Below, piece by piece: positions 20,540 through 31,014 of a stretch of DNA of 64,000 nucleotides (positions within the stretch are counted from its first letter, which is position 1; every line of letters starts with the position of its first letter). The DNA is taken from assembly GCA_002007465.1 (NCBI GenBank), contig LNAC01000690.1, positions 27,331 through 91,330 of the forward strand. The letters are read 5' to 3'. Both the position numbers and the translations under genes were made by a program. Below the pieces are notes generated by a model. It saw nothing but the letters and a program-made list of their open reading frames with translations, did no database searches and was not told where the DNA came from. Source of the DNA: Ailurus styani. Its lineage: Eukaryota; Chordata; Mammalia; Carnivora; Ailuridae.

Positions 20540-21715
20540 GGCTCAAAGATATTCCCATCCAGTCAAAAATGGAGATGGCTTTTGGCCTGTTTACATTCCT
20601 ACTAGAAAAGACTTAAACTGAGTTTTCTGTTTGCTCACAGCTTCATATTTAAACAGCAGCAGAAAACAGGGAAGGGTGGTAGTTGGAGAAGAGCAGAAAG
20701 ACTGAATCATTTCCAGGATTTACTGATTTGCTGGCTGACCTCGACTAAATCTCCTTAACCTCTCTTTCTTGAAGCCATCGTTTCACACAATAGCAGGGAT
20801 AAAGAAATTTGCGGTTTTGATGTTGTTATCAAATGTTTAGAGCTTGTGGTTAGAAGAGACAAAAGCAGCCTGCTGTATTTGCATAGCATTTCCATTCCCT
20901 TCCTCTCTGCTGGGGCTGCTGCTGTAATCAACACTGGGACAGGCAGTTCCTTGCCTCGGCCTTCCCAGACCCCAGAGGAGACAGGCTGCCTGTGACCCCC
21001 TGCTTTTCAGGCTCTCCGGACCAGCTGTTGCTCAAACTTGGTGGCTGCGAGTGAATGGGTAAGGCTGTGGCCACCTTGACCTGCAGCATCCCCACAATTT
21101 CAGCCTCATTATGCCTATCTGTACCTGCAGGGCAATGTCTGTGTCAGGAGAGAAGCCCAGTGCACAGGGAGAACGAAATGAATTTTGCAGACTCCACTAA
21201 GCCACCCTGGGGACCTGGGAATAAAGGGCATGAACAGGGCAGGCAGGCTCCCAGAGAGGACCTTCCCTTATGATGCATCTCCCGGCTCTGGATCCTGAGA
21301 CTGGTGGAAGCAAACCTCCTGTGTCCATATCTGTGATACGAGATGCCAGCAGCTGTGAGGAACTCTTTCATGGGCTCCTCCAACAGACAAGTAAAGACAG
21401 CACAAGGTGAAGAGGCTCTTGGTAATTGAGGCCTGGAGGCTACTAGCAGCATTCCGGATTCGGCCCATTCCCAGGACCTCGTCCACCCATGCCAGATCCC
21501 CTTAGGATTCCCCCAAATGACAGATGGCTCTTCCGGATGGCCAATCGGCACAGATGTGATCCCAGCCTTTAGATAAACAATGGCCCTTGCTGGCATAGAC
21601 AGTAACCTAAATTTGTACAATTATAAGTCCAGCAAATGCCATGGTCTTGCACAGACGCTATGTGGAGGCTCCCATGGTCAACTTAAGGGCAAAGGCACCG
21701 CATGGAGTAGACGGA
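20540..21715. other. Unassigned stretch containing a possible small exon
   Basis: No repeat recognised. A 158-codon minus-strand frame at 21,144-21,620 has no recognised homology. 21,011-21,058 is flanked by good splice-type signals (see findings). Confidence 0.35.
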
Positions 21716-21719
21716 ATAA

Positions 21720-21840
21720 TGTGTGGGGAAAGTCTGAGTTCTGGTCCCAGCTCCTTTACCACAGAGCTGAGTGACCTTGGCCAAGTCACTTTCCTCCTCA
21801 GGACCTCAGTGTCCTCATCCCTATTGACTATAGGCATATG
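21720..21840 (+). mobile_element. MIR fragment
   Basis: 'GAGTTCTGGTCCCAGCTCCTTTACC', 'GAGCTGAGTGACCTTGGCCAAGTCACTTTCCTCCTCAGGACCTCAGTGTCCTCATC' is the MIR centre. Confidence 0.85.
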
Positions 21841-21849
21841 TCTTTCCCA

Positions 21850-22540
21850 CCCATAATCCATGTGTAATGCACAGGTCATTTTCAGTATCTGCCCTTTGAG
21901 ATCCTACTAAAAGCTCTTTGAACCTCACCCGCCTTGTAGTGAGACCCCCATCCTCCCAGTATCTGGGTGTTGAGGGTAGGAAGAGGAGAAGACTCATGGG
22001 TTTCCCCTCACCTCCACCCCTGAGCTCTTGTTTCAGGGGAATTCCCTCAATGTATAGCTCACACGTACCAACCCACCTCTAGTCTCCGATGACCTCTATA
22101 TAACACTCCAATTTTTCATTGATAGAGAATAGCAATGAACAACCCCACAGACAAATCCCTTGCACAAGGCAAACCTAAAACATTTAGGGGGATGAGGGAA
22201 ACCACAGACAGCTGATCTTAGGTACGCTGGTACTTGAAAGTCCATCCCTGCCACCCTGGGTCCAGGCTCTGGCCAGATGGGAGGGGCCTCTTTCTCCCTT
22301 TGCATTCCCTGTTTCCTTTCCCTTCCTGTGCAGAGCAATTAATTTCCTGTTCTGCCCTTGTCTTCCAGTTCTGCTTTTTCCTTCCAGACCTTGTTCTGGA
22401 GGCTTTATGGTTTCACTCCCAAATGGCCCAATAATTCCTCTCCTTGGTGTAGTTAGTTCCTTTCTAAGAAGAATTCCCATGCTAATTGTTGGTGATGACA
22501 CATATACACGTTTAATCCCTGGAGATTTGTAAATCCTTAA
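21850..22540. other. Unassigned stretch
   Basis: Nothing recognised in this stretch; no coding signature. Confidence 0.4.
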
Positions 22541-22544
22541 CATT

Positions 22545-22765
22545 TCAATCTAACAAGAATTGGTTGAGCACCTACTGTGCTTGGTACAGGGGCTGCTCAC
22601 TATGGGGTCTGAAGAATGATGTATCCAAATTGGCACGTACTCAGGTGGGAAAACAAGATGAAAACACGCAGAGTACTGATTATAATTAACTGGCAAAATG
22701 TATGTTGGGAGAGGTTAGGAAAAGGAAGGACTAACTTGATTCAGGAGGATCTTCACAGATGATAA
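22545..22765 (-). mobile_element. LINE-2 3' end
   Basis: 'AACAAGAATTGGTTGAGCACCTACTGTGCTTGGTACAGGGGCTGC' and downstream 'AGGATCTTCACAGATGA' are reverse L2 terminus and body. Confidence 0.6.
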
Positions 22766-22979
22766 ATCTTAAAAAGGCCCCAACAAATAGGCCACCTGCA
22801 TCTGGTATATCCTTCTGGAGAAGTCAGTCACTTTCACAGGGTAAGAAGCAGAATCATCACCCTCTAGACAGAGCCATATTCTATTCAAACACATACATTG
22901 TTAGGAAGTTGAGCTTGAGCCCACATGGGACTTCTCCAACACAGAGATGATACTGTTCCTCAGCTGGTGTTCCTCTGTC

Positions 22980-23065
22980 CTTCCACTTCGTGGGCATTTA
23001 CTATAAACCAGGCACCCTTCGAGGCTCAACTCCTTACCCTTGTGGAGCTCTATTCTGGATAGTTC
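22980..23065 (-). mobile_element. LINE-2 terminus fragment
   Basis: 'GTGGGCATTTACTATAAACCAGGCACCCTTCGAGG' with 'CTTACCCTTGTGGAGCTCTATTCTGG' is reverse L2. Confidence 0.6.
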
Positions 23066-23264
23066 AGTGTTGGGAGGTAGGTTGGTGGTTATGCACTGGA
23101 ATTCATCTGCCATTGGAAACAGGCACCTGGAATCTGGTGGTCTGCCCACCTGGTTAGATCAGTGGCACACATCTATGAGAAGATGGCTGAAGGCAGAGTA
23201 CAGTCCATGAGTACAGACACCGAGGAAAATAAAGATACAAGCCCAGGGTCTCCTAAGCAGCAAG

Positions 23265-23870
23265 GATGTACTCTTTCATTCATTCATTCACTGGCCATTT
23301 ATAGAGTACTCAGTTTATGCGAGGGGATAGAAATGGGAGTAAAACCATTCCTCTCCTTATGGAATATCCAGTCTTTCAAAGCCTGTGTGGTGACTACTAT
23401 GATATAAATGGATACTGAGAGCTCCAAGAGCACAAAGTAGGAAGAAACCAAACTTCTAGATCTAAGGGAAGATGAGAGAAGGCTTCACAGAGGAGGTGAC
23501 TTTTGGAAAAGGAGTACCAAGACTCTAAGCAGAAATAGGGGATATGGAAGCTACAGAAGCTTAAATATGTGAAAGAATCTTCCAGAAATAGAAGTTCGAA
23601 ATAGCTATCATAAAATTACTGAGATGGAGTGGATGAGAAGGAGGGCAGGGTCCTAAGGCATCTAAATAGAGAGCAGGTCTTTCATTAAGCCGTGTTTGGC
23701 TTCCATCCCATAGCAGTCTCTTAGATAGCTCTAAGTATTAGTGTGAAGGACGAACTGAATTACAGGAGGCTGGTTAACAGTGAGACAGACAGGAAAGGTC
23801 TACAGTCATCCAAGCAAGATAGGCTGGGAGACTGTAGTAACTGACTGTGTGGTTGAAGAAACCATGGTTG
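23265..23870 (-). mobile_element. LINE-2 3' end and upstream body
   Basis: (CATT)4 start, then 'GGCCATTTATAGAGTACTCAGTTTATG', 'CCTTATGGAATATCCAGTCTTTC', 'GAAGGCTTCACAGAGGAGGTGACTTTTGG', and 'GACAGACAGG..GGTCTACAGTCATCCAAGCAAGATAGG', a typical antisense L2 progression. The later half is less certain. Confidence 0.55.
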
Positions 23871-23874
23871 GCCT

Positions 23875-25380
23875 AGCCCCGCTCCCACTGTTGGCCTTGT
23901 AAAAGAAAAATGCTTTACTGTGTACGAATGTACTTTCTATATATTAAAAATTGTGGTCCATGCTTAAAGAGAGACATGTGTTCCTAGGATTCTCCTTGAA
24001 GGTGACCTGTAAGAACTTGGGATAGTGGTTGCTAGGGAGTTGCAAGCTGGTCTGTGAGCCCCTCTGCTCTCACAGAGATTGCCTGAAGATGTATCTAGTT
24101 GCTGAATAGAACGTGCCTCTTTTGCTGCCTCTTAATATGATGAAGTCCCCAAGCACAAGGGCGAAAGTGGGCCATTCGGCACAGAAGTGATTATAAAAAT
24201 TGACTTTTATGTTGATTGTAGATTCTCTGACATGCCTCCCACCCCGTGGTGTGAGAGAAGAAAAAGTGTGACAGGTCTCAGCCTGAAGGCAAAGGCACAG
24301 CACTTGCCGGAACTTCTGCCAACCTGGCAATCTGGTGCCACGGCCAAAGGTGTCCTCCAGAAACATGGAGCCGAGGGACATCGTGGCTGGCCTTTTCCTT
24401 TTGCCTCTGAAAGCCGCTATTCAATAGTTAGCTTTCTTTTCGCTCCTCTAAATATTTCCCTGAATCTATATACTGAGGTGTGAAATTGTTTTGCAAGGGA
24501 GTCTAAATTTTGCAGCTGGATTTTTGGAGGCCGTAGAGAAGGAATCCAATAAACTCCCTCCTTCTAAGCTAACAAACACCAGTTAAACAACTATGCTTGC
24601 ACCTGGAACAGCAGAAATTGCTTTAAAATCCTCAATCTGTAGCCGTAATTGCCAGATCATATATGGAAATGTGGGATTTGGGAGTCGTTATGGATGATAG
24701 TGAAATGGCCCATTTATTGCCCTTTCTTGGCTAGAATGTCTCTTGAATGAGTTGTTTTCTACTTACGGCCTTCAGCTATATAATGCTAAACATCTGATCA
24801 ATGGAGGCCAAATTTCAGCCCATTATTTGCTGAACAAAATGAAAATGAAGTAACGTGAAGATCATAGGGGGAGGGGTAGTGTTTGTACAGGGGAGGGATG
24901 GGGGACTGAGCTGTCTACAACATTCCAAACATTTAGATTGTATCAAGTTTTCACTTAATTGAAAAGATCTTTCTCAATGATGTGTTAGGGACACAAGTCT
25001 TGAGTGTCAGAGTGACTCTTAAGTCTGGTTTCATGAAAATTCAGTGTTGCCCTCCCTTCTGGGTCAAGCAGTTATTTTGATCTTTCATCTTGGGATTTCT
25101 GCATATTGGGAATGTTACTCTGATGGTGGTGTGCTAGGCCCAAAATGCATTCAATGAAAAGTCAGGAAACAAAGATGTGGGTTCCTACCATTCAGATTCC
25201 AAGGAGAAGGCTGATTGGCTGTGAGTGTTCTCCAAAGTACCTCTATATCCTGAAAGTTCATGGTAAATAACCATGACCTTAGGTGAGTGATGTAAGGAGA
25301 CCAAGCACCATGGTATCTGCATTATCTTTCCATCTTTTGTCTGCTTCCAAACAGTAGGCATCTGAAGGTCAAGTTGTTTT
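23875..25380. other. Unique sequence; candidate conserved element at 24,580-24,860
   Basis: 1.5 kb with no recognised repeat. 24,580-24,860 ('GTAGCCGTAATTGCCAGATCATATATGG', 'CAGCTATATAATGCTAAACATCTGATC', 'CAGCCCATTATTTGCTGAACAAAATG') has homeodomain/bHLH-like words and balanced composition. Conservation untested. Confidence 0.25.
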
Positions 25381-25384
25381 GTTT

Positions 25385-25610
25385 CTTTATTTATTATGCT
25401 AATATTTAGTTGAGCCCTTACTGTATATCAGATGCTATTTCACCTTCATTATCTTAACTCAACCCTACAATGAGGTAGATAGTAGTAGTATTATTATTCC
25501 CATCCTACAGGTGAGTAAACTGAAGCTCAGATGAATCAAATAATTCTGAAGGACATACAGCTCCTTTGAGTTGAAGCTGGACTGGAAAGCAGAGTGTGTT
25601 ACTCCAGAAC
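25385..25610 (-). mobile_element. MIR (reverse orientation)
   Basis: 'ATATTTAGTTGAGCCCTTACTGTATATCAGATGC', 'CAACCCTACAATGAGGTAGATAGTAGTAGTATTATTATTCCCATCCTACAGGTGAGTAAACTGAAGCTCAG' are reverse MIR blocks in order. Confidence 0.88.
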
Positions 25611-25614
25611 CCTT

Positions 25615-27075
25615 TTGCCTAATCATTAAACTGAGTGGTCTCCCAATTAAAGACCCAACTCCTCCTAAAGCCCCTTGTAAACCCCGCCCACAGTGTAGTC
25701 TCTGTCCCCTGGATTTCCTTTTCAGTTGCTCTCTGCAGCACCTATCTGGAAACTTTCTATTGTCGAATTAGGTATTCTATAATTTCAACAGTTTTTCTTG
25801 TTAACTTTAATTACTATTTAATTCCTGTGTTTTGTTTGGGAATTTTCTTCTAAAATATATTTTAAATCATGGTAAGGTGCAGGCCGTGTCTTTAGCATCT
25901 TTACACTTGTCGTAGCCCTCCAAATAGCATGCGGACCTGAGGGTGACACACAGAGGGCTGGCCTTCCTTAGTAGCAGCAGCAGCCGGTCATTGGCCACAG
26001 TGAAACCGTGTGGTCATGCTGAAGCTAAGCTCACATGGAGGCTGGGGCTCTTCAAGTCCTTCCCTCAGCTTGGGGAGTGTAGGAACGGGTGTTCCACTCA
26101 GAAATGGGGAGCTCCAAGTTATGGGTGAAATTTACCCACTCCTTCACAATAGCTGGAAGCCTGGACACGTTTGGAAGGCTAGAGGCATTTTTCTGACTTG
26201 AGTGTTGGCATTTTAGTAAGACCTCCCTCCCTGGAGTGTTAAGTGGGGGCCCGAGAAGTGGGTAGGCAGCCAGAGTACAAGTGTCTAAGACTTCTTTTCT
26301 GGAGATTACACAGAAAATGCAAGCAAAACTTGCAAAGTGGTTTCTATGTTCTTGGAGTTGTCATTTTTGTCACTTTATTTGGCTGTGAAGCTGATTTTCA
26401 CACAGGCCTGGTGGTTGTTAAAGTAAACACAAGTATAGTATTAATATCCCCTGCATATATTTAGGTAAAATTGACATCCAGTTGAAGTCAGGAACTGGTT
26501 TGCTTACTCATGGTTCTTGGAAACTGTACACATACTGATTTAATACTTATGTTCCCCACATATACTTCCTGACTAACAGTATCTTCTCCTCAACTTTAAC
26601 AAAATTTTACAAATTTAAGCATACAAAATATGCTTAAAATATCAAGTGAGTATTTTGCAGCCACTATACTTTGAGAATCTGCCAGGCCTACACTCAGAAC
26701 ATGATTCTGAAATATTTTGCTTTGAAGCTTTGGGAATTCATTCATTCCTTTGGATTCATAGGTTATTGACTGCTATTAAGTAGACATATATTTCTTCTAT
26801 TAGTCACCCCTATTTTGCAAGAAACCTCATTGCAAGATTGAATTGACCTCAGCTCCTTATCAGCTCTAGCATATTTTAGGAATGAGGTGATGCCTCAGCC
26901 AGCGTGATACTCAGGAATAATTGGTCTAGCTAGGAAAAGGTTTCCTCCAGTTTGCAACTGTTGTTGGCATTTGGATTGCTTTGGTGGCCCCCAAGTTTGA
27001 CTTCCTCAACTGTGACTAGTGGTATTTTGTTTTATTCAGTAGCGATGAGCTAATGACAGTTTTGTGGTGTACCTC
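25615..27075. other. Unassigned AT-rich stretch
   Basis: Nothing recognised over 1.4 kb. Short frames only. Confidence 0.4.
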
Positions 27076-27079
27076 CTTA

Positions 27080-27240
27080 TCACCCTCAGTTCCCCATACT
27101 GCATTAAGTATTCAATTCAAAGCTATATAAACCTAGTCCTTGACTTCAGGGAGTTTACAGTCTATTTGGGAGAGAATAATTGAAGACCCAATAATGTAAA
27201 TTAACTAAAAATTCAATGTAAAGTAGACCTGCCAAAAATC
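27080..27240 (-). mobile_element. LINE-2 3' end fragment
   Basis: 'CCTAGTCCTTGACTTCAGGGAGTTTACAGTCTATTTGGGAGAGAATAATTG' is the antisense L2 'CCCTGCCCTCATGGAGCTTACAGTCTAGTGGGGGAGACA' block. Confidence 0.7.
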
Positions 27241-27329
27241 GTACAGTAATTGCCAAATGAGTAATAATTAGAGGAATCAAAGGAGGGGAGATCACCACAG
27301 ATTGAGGCATCAAAATTTTGCTAAGCAGC

Positions 27330-27430
27330 AAGAGAAAGTTAGCTAGCATTTATTAAGCACCGGCTGTATGTCAAACTCCAGGCTGTTTATTCTCTTGCAT
27401 TTAGTCTTCAAGTAGAATTCACATCATTTC
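27330..27430 (-). mobile_element. MIR 3' fragment (reverse orientation)
   Basis: 'AGCTAGCATTTATTAAGCACCGGCTGTATGTCAAACTCCAGGC..TTATTCTCTTGCATTTAGTCTTCA' is the reverse MIR 3' end; the rest of the MIR is missing where the old L1 begins. Confidence 0.65.
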
Positions 27431-27965
27431 ATTAAAAATAAAATTCAGTGGTGTTTTTACTGGGATTGCATTAAGCCTAATCTGGAGTGCTTCTCGAATT
27501 ATGATATTCAGCCCACCTTTCTAGAACTATTGTATGTTTCTCCATATATCGAAGTCTTCTTTTATATCACCTGATCAAGTACATGACTTTTCTTCATGTA
27601 GATCACACTTCTCATAAGGTTGTTTCTAGGTGCTCTGTATGTTTAGCATTATTATGTACGGATTTTTCCTACCATATAGTCTAAATAGATATTGCTGAAA
27701 CGTTTATTTTACTATATCGATCTTATGTCTGAACACTATCCTGAGCCCTCTTCTTGATTCTAAGAGGGCTGGTCCTGAGGAAATGTTTTGATTGTCTTAA
27801 ATTTTCTATGTTTAATGAAAGGCTATCTGAAAATAACAAATTTATCTCACTTATCTATAATTACACCTCTCACTTCTGATTCATGACTGTTGCATTACCT
27901 AGATCTTTCAGAACAATAGTTAGCAATTTGGTGATATTTTATATTCTTTTGTTATTTCTAATTTT
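27431..27965 (-). mobile_element. Old LINE-1, ORF2 RT region (antisense)
   Basis: Antisense of ORF2 reverse-transcriptase/C-terminal sequence: 'ACTGGGATTGCATTAAGCCTAATCTGG', 'GTCTTCTTTTATATCACC', 'TTCTTCATGTAGATCACAC', 'ATCGATCTTATGTCTGAACACTATCC', 'TAAATTTTCTATGTTTAATG', 'CTAGATCTTTCAGAACAATAG'. The order matches antisense L1 from ORF2 C-terminal side toward the RT active-site region. Heavily mutated. Confidence 0.75.
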
Positions 27966-28129
27966 ATGAGGAGTGTCTCTCATTTAGAGATTTTAACATT
28001 TGGTATATGTTAGAATCACTAGGGAAAAGACCCCCAGGCATGTGTATTTGAGGTGAAGGGGAGAAGAATCTCCACAAGTAAATTTGGAAGTATATCAGTT
28101 TTACTACCATCACTACTATGACTCATTAT

Positions 28130-28390
28130 CATCATCATGGAGTTTGGTATACAAATGTTAGAACATTTACTGAGTATGACTAAGTTCCAAGTGCTATACT
28201 ATGCACTTTACAAGTACCACTTTAATTATGCTCAAACTAACCCTATGAGGTAAGAAATTATTGTGCCCATTTTACAGACAGAACTGATGCAGAAAGACTA
28301 AATAATTTACTGAAAGACTCACAGGCAGAAAATGGTAGACCCAGAATTTAAACCCAAGTCAGAATGATTTCAGAGCATATTACTCATAAC
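28130..28390 (-). mobile_element. MIR (reverse orientation), nearly full
   Basis: 'GAACATTTACTGAGTATGACTAAGTTCCAAGTGCTATACTATGCACTTTACAAGTACC', 'AACCCTATGAGGTAAGAAATTATTGTGCCCATTTTACAGACAGAACTGATGCAGAAAGACTAAATAATTTAC', 'AAACCCAAGTCAGAATG'. It lies between the two halves of the old L1. Confidence 0.9.
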
Positions 28391-28469
28391 CAACATTTTA
28401 TATAGCTAGGTGTAATGATCAATGATCATATTAAGGATCTTTTTTCCCCCCTGTCTTTTGAAATAGACT

Positions 28470-28960
28470 TTTAAAATTTTGCCTACTCCTTGTTCAGTAC
28501 CCACTGTGAGGTGGGTTTTCTGCTTTGCCCTATTGATGTTTTTCATTACAATGATAGTTTTTCTAATATTAAATCACTCTTTCATTCTTAGGGTAGTTTT
28601 CTAATTGTAGAGCACAATTCTTTTAGATGCTATTGAATTTGATTGAGTAGTATTTTATCTAATATTTTTCTCCCTATGTTAATTAGTGTCATTGATCTAT
28701 AGTAGGGTGTGAGTGTGTGTGTGTATTCACCAAGTTTGTGTTTCAGGGTCATGCTTCCTTCATTAAAAAACAAAACTGTAGCTTTTCAGCTTTTCCTGTG
28801 CTCTGGAACAAATTAGGTGGCAGCAGAATGATATGATATAGTTCCTGCATTTGAAGGAATTTACCGATAAAGCCTTCTGGCCTCTTGACATGGTTTGTAG
28901 ATAATTCTTTAATAACTTATAACATTTCTTCCATGGTGATTGATCTGTTGGAAAGCATTC
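28470..28960 (-). mobile_element. Old LINE-1, ORF2 RT region, second part (antisense)
   Basis: 'TTTTTCATTACAATGATAGTTTTTCTAATATTAAATCACTC', 'TTGATTGAGTAGTATTTTATCTAATATTTTTC', 'CAGGGTCATGCTTCC', 'CTCTGGAACAAATTAGGTGGCAGCAG', 'GCCTTCTGGCCTCTTGACATGGTTTGTAGATAATTC' follow antisense L1 ORF2 upstream of the first part. Probably the same insertion as 27,431-27,965. Confidence 0.7.
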
Positions 28961-28964
28961 CTTA

Positions 28965-29275
28965 CAGGTGAAAAAGGTGTCATTGTTATTTTCTGCAACC
29001 TGCTCGTTATTGAAAACTAAGAAAACACAAAAAGTAGAGAGAAGCAGAAAAATAATCACCAGAGTCTCATACCCCAGATTCACTGCATTATCATTAAATG
29101 GATTTCCTTCCATGTTTTTCAAACTCACAATTTGTGAATTTATGCTGCACACAAAATTTTGTATCCTGCTCTTCTCAATTACGGTGATAGCATAAAGATT
29201 TTTATTCTATTTTTTACTTCTATTATAAAGATTGTGTGAAGTTACTAAATAATATTTTGTCACTTTCAAGGTGTT
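28965..29275 (+). mobile_element. Ancient LINE 3' UTR-like piece
   Basis: 'GAAAACTAAGAAAACACAAAAAGTAGAGAGAAGCAGAAAAATAATCACCAGAGTCTCATACC', 'TATCCTGCTCTTCTC' resemble the same LINE-tail theme as at 10,060. Family name not certain. Confidence 0.4.
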
Positions 29276-30790
29276 CTCTCCTGATTTAAGTTCTGCACAC
29301 TTGGTTAATGATGGCATTTGAAACGCAGCTAGCTGTAGAACAAAGAAACAAAGGAAAGATAATATACAAATGAATTATGATTAAAAATGATGTTGAACAT
29401 TAAAAACCATGTTCCCTGGCAGTGAGTGCAAAAGAAAGCCAGGGCAGATTTCTCTGCCCTCCAGTTTAAGTCATTTTCAATCTTAAATATTCAGTTCATT
29501 GATAACTGTAGCATTCTATACTACAGACACAATCAGAATGGCGAATGACTCCATTGATGTAGGGGAATGAGGCAAGAGGATTCCTGGATGAAGGGACAGC
29601 TTTAATACGTTTTTAAAGGATGAATAGAAATTTCTAGGACAAGTAGCTAATAGAAAAGTCAAAGATATAGAGGTGTGAAAAAGGGAGATGTGTTGGGGGA
29701 ATTGTAAGTAGTGTCTGAAACACCAAGAGTGAAGGACAAGTGGCAGAATGTAGGCCCAGAGAGGTGGGTACCGCTGAGATCAATGAGCAGCAGTGTTCAA
29801 TAGCCAGTGATCTGGAAGCCAAGGGCAGTTAGACCCTCTAATTTAGCTGTGCCTATCAATACCATTCCAGCCTGCAAGTGCTGTCAAATTGCCAAGTTTT
29901 AAAAAATATTTTTAAATAGATGCCATTTTAATTCTGATTTCATCAAACTTTGATTTATTAGGTAATTATTTTCTGCTTAGTTGGCAATAATTGGAGTCTT
30001 CGTTTGTGTTCTCCCAGAGGCAGACCCTAAGACAAGGCTCTGAGTACAAGTAATTTATTTGTGAAATGAGCCCTACCTAAGAAGTATGAGTAGAGGAGTG
30101 GGGAAGGGATAAAGGGAAGGAAAGGCAGTCAATATAATTACTGTTGTGAGAAACTGGAGATTCATTCCACCTGGGAACTCCAGGAGTGTAAAACATGCCC
30201 TCTAGAGTCATCCCACGGGGCAAGGGGGCTTGGGTATGTATACACCAACTCCTGCTGATCATTGATCAAGGATTGCTGGGGACAGTAAGTAGTTAACTCC
30301 TTGCATGTCTGGCCTGCTATGGATGCAAGCAGAATGGCTCTGGAGGCCAGTGAAGGACCTCAGGTAAAGAGGTGCAGATGGAAGTTAGGCCAGTATGCAC
30401 TGTAATAAGACTCAAGGGGGGTGTGGGTGGGATGCTGGCAACTTCTGCTATAGCTGGACGTTTTGTACTCTAGAGATAATATAAAATGAGATATCTTTAA
30501 AGCTGCCTTCTATCTATAGGCGCTTATTTCTTTTGACAAATACCATAGAATCTTAAAAATTGCAGAGTCCCACAACCATTCTTGCACAAACCTTTTAGAT
30601 TTCATGCTTACAAATTATTCATGGAGCCCCATTTGAAACTCCCAATGACTCAGCACTCCCTCCCTTCCTCTCAAGACAGCCCATGAATCTCCTGACTCTT
30701 TTGTGTTTTAAAATGCATCTCCTAATAGTTTGCAAAGACCTGTCTCCTATCTATTGGCTCTTGGCTGCATGCTGAGAAAATCTGATTTCT
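29276..30790. other. Unassigned stretch
   Basis: Nothing securely recognised. 29,570-29,650 has a faint L2-antisense flavour. Confidence 0.4.
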
Positions 30791-30794
30791 CATT

Positions 30795-31010
30795 TACATG
30801 GGGGTCTCCATCCCTGGCTGTATGTCAAAATCACCAAGGGGACTTTTAAAATGTACAAATTTAGGGAGGGAGAGTTCCCTCCAGGGCACCCGAATAAGAA
30901 TCTCTTGGGAGTGGGACTGAAGAATCCATAGAATTATCCCAGGACTTTCTTACAGAGTCAGTCTAGCCCTTGTCTATGGGGTAGAGTTTGAGATCATTGG
31001 TCTAGATATC
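30795..31010 (+). mobile_element. MER5-type hAT-Charlie DNA transposon
   Basis: 'GTATGTCAAAATCACCAAGGGGACTTTTAAAATGTAC', 'AGAATCTCTTGGGAGTGGGACTGAAGAATCC' and 'GTAGAGTTTGAGATCATTGGTCT' follow MER5 (…ATCACCTGG-ACTT…GAATCTCTGGGGGTGGG…GTTTGAGAACCACTG). Non-autonomous; no coding capacity. Confidence 0.75.
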
Positions 31011-31014
31011 ATCT

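Noticed and set aside
21144..21620. 158-codon minus-strand open frame
   Set aside because: Composition and lack of any recognised motif suggest a chance frame. It overlaps other short frames.
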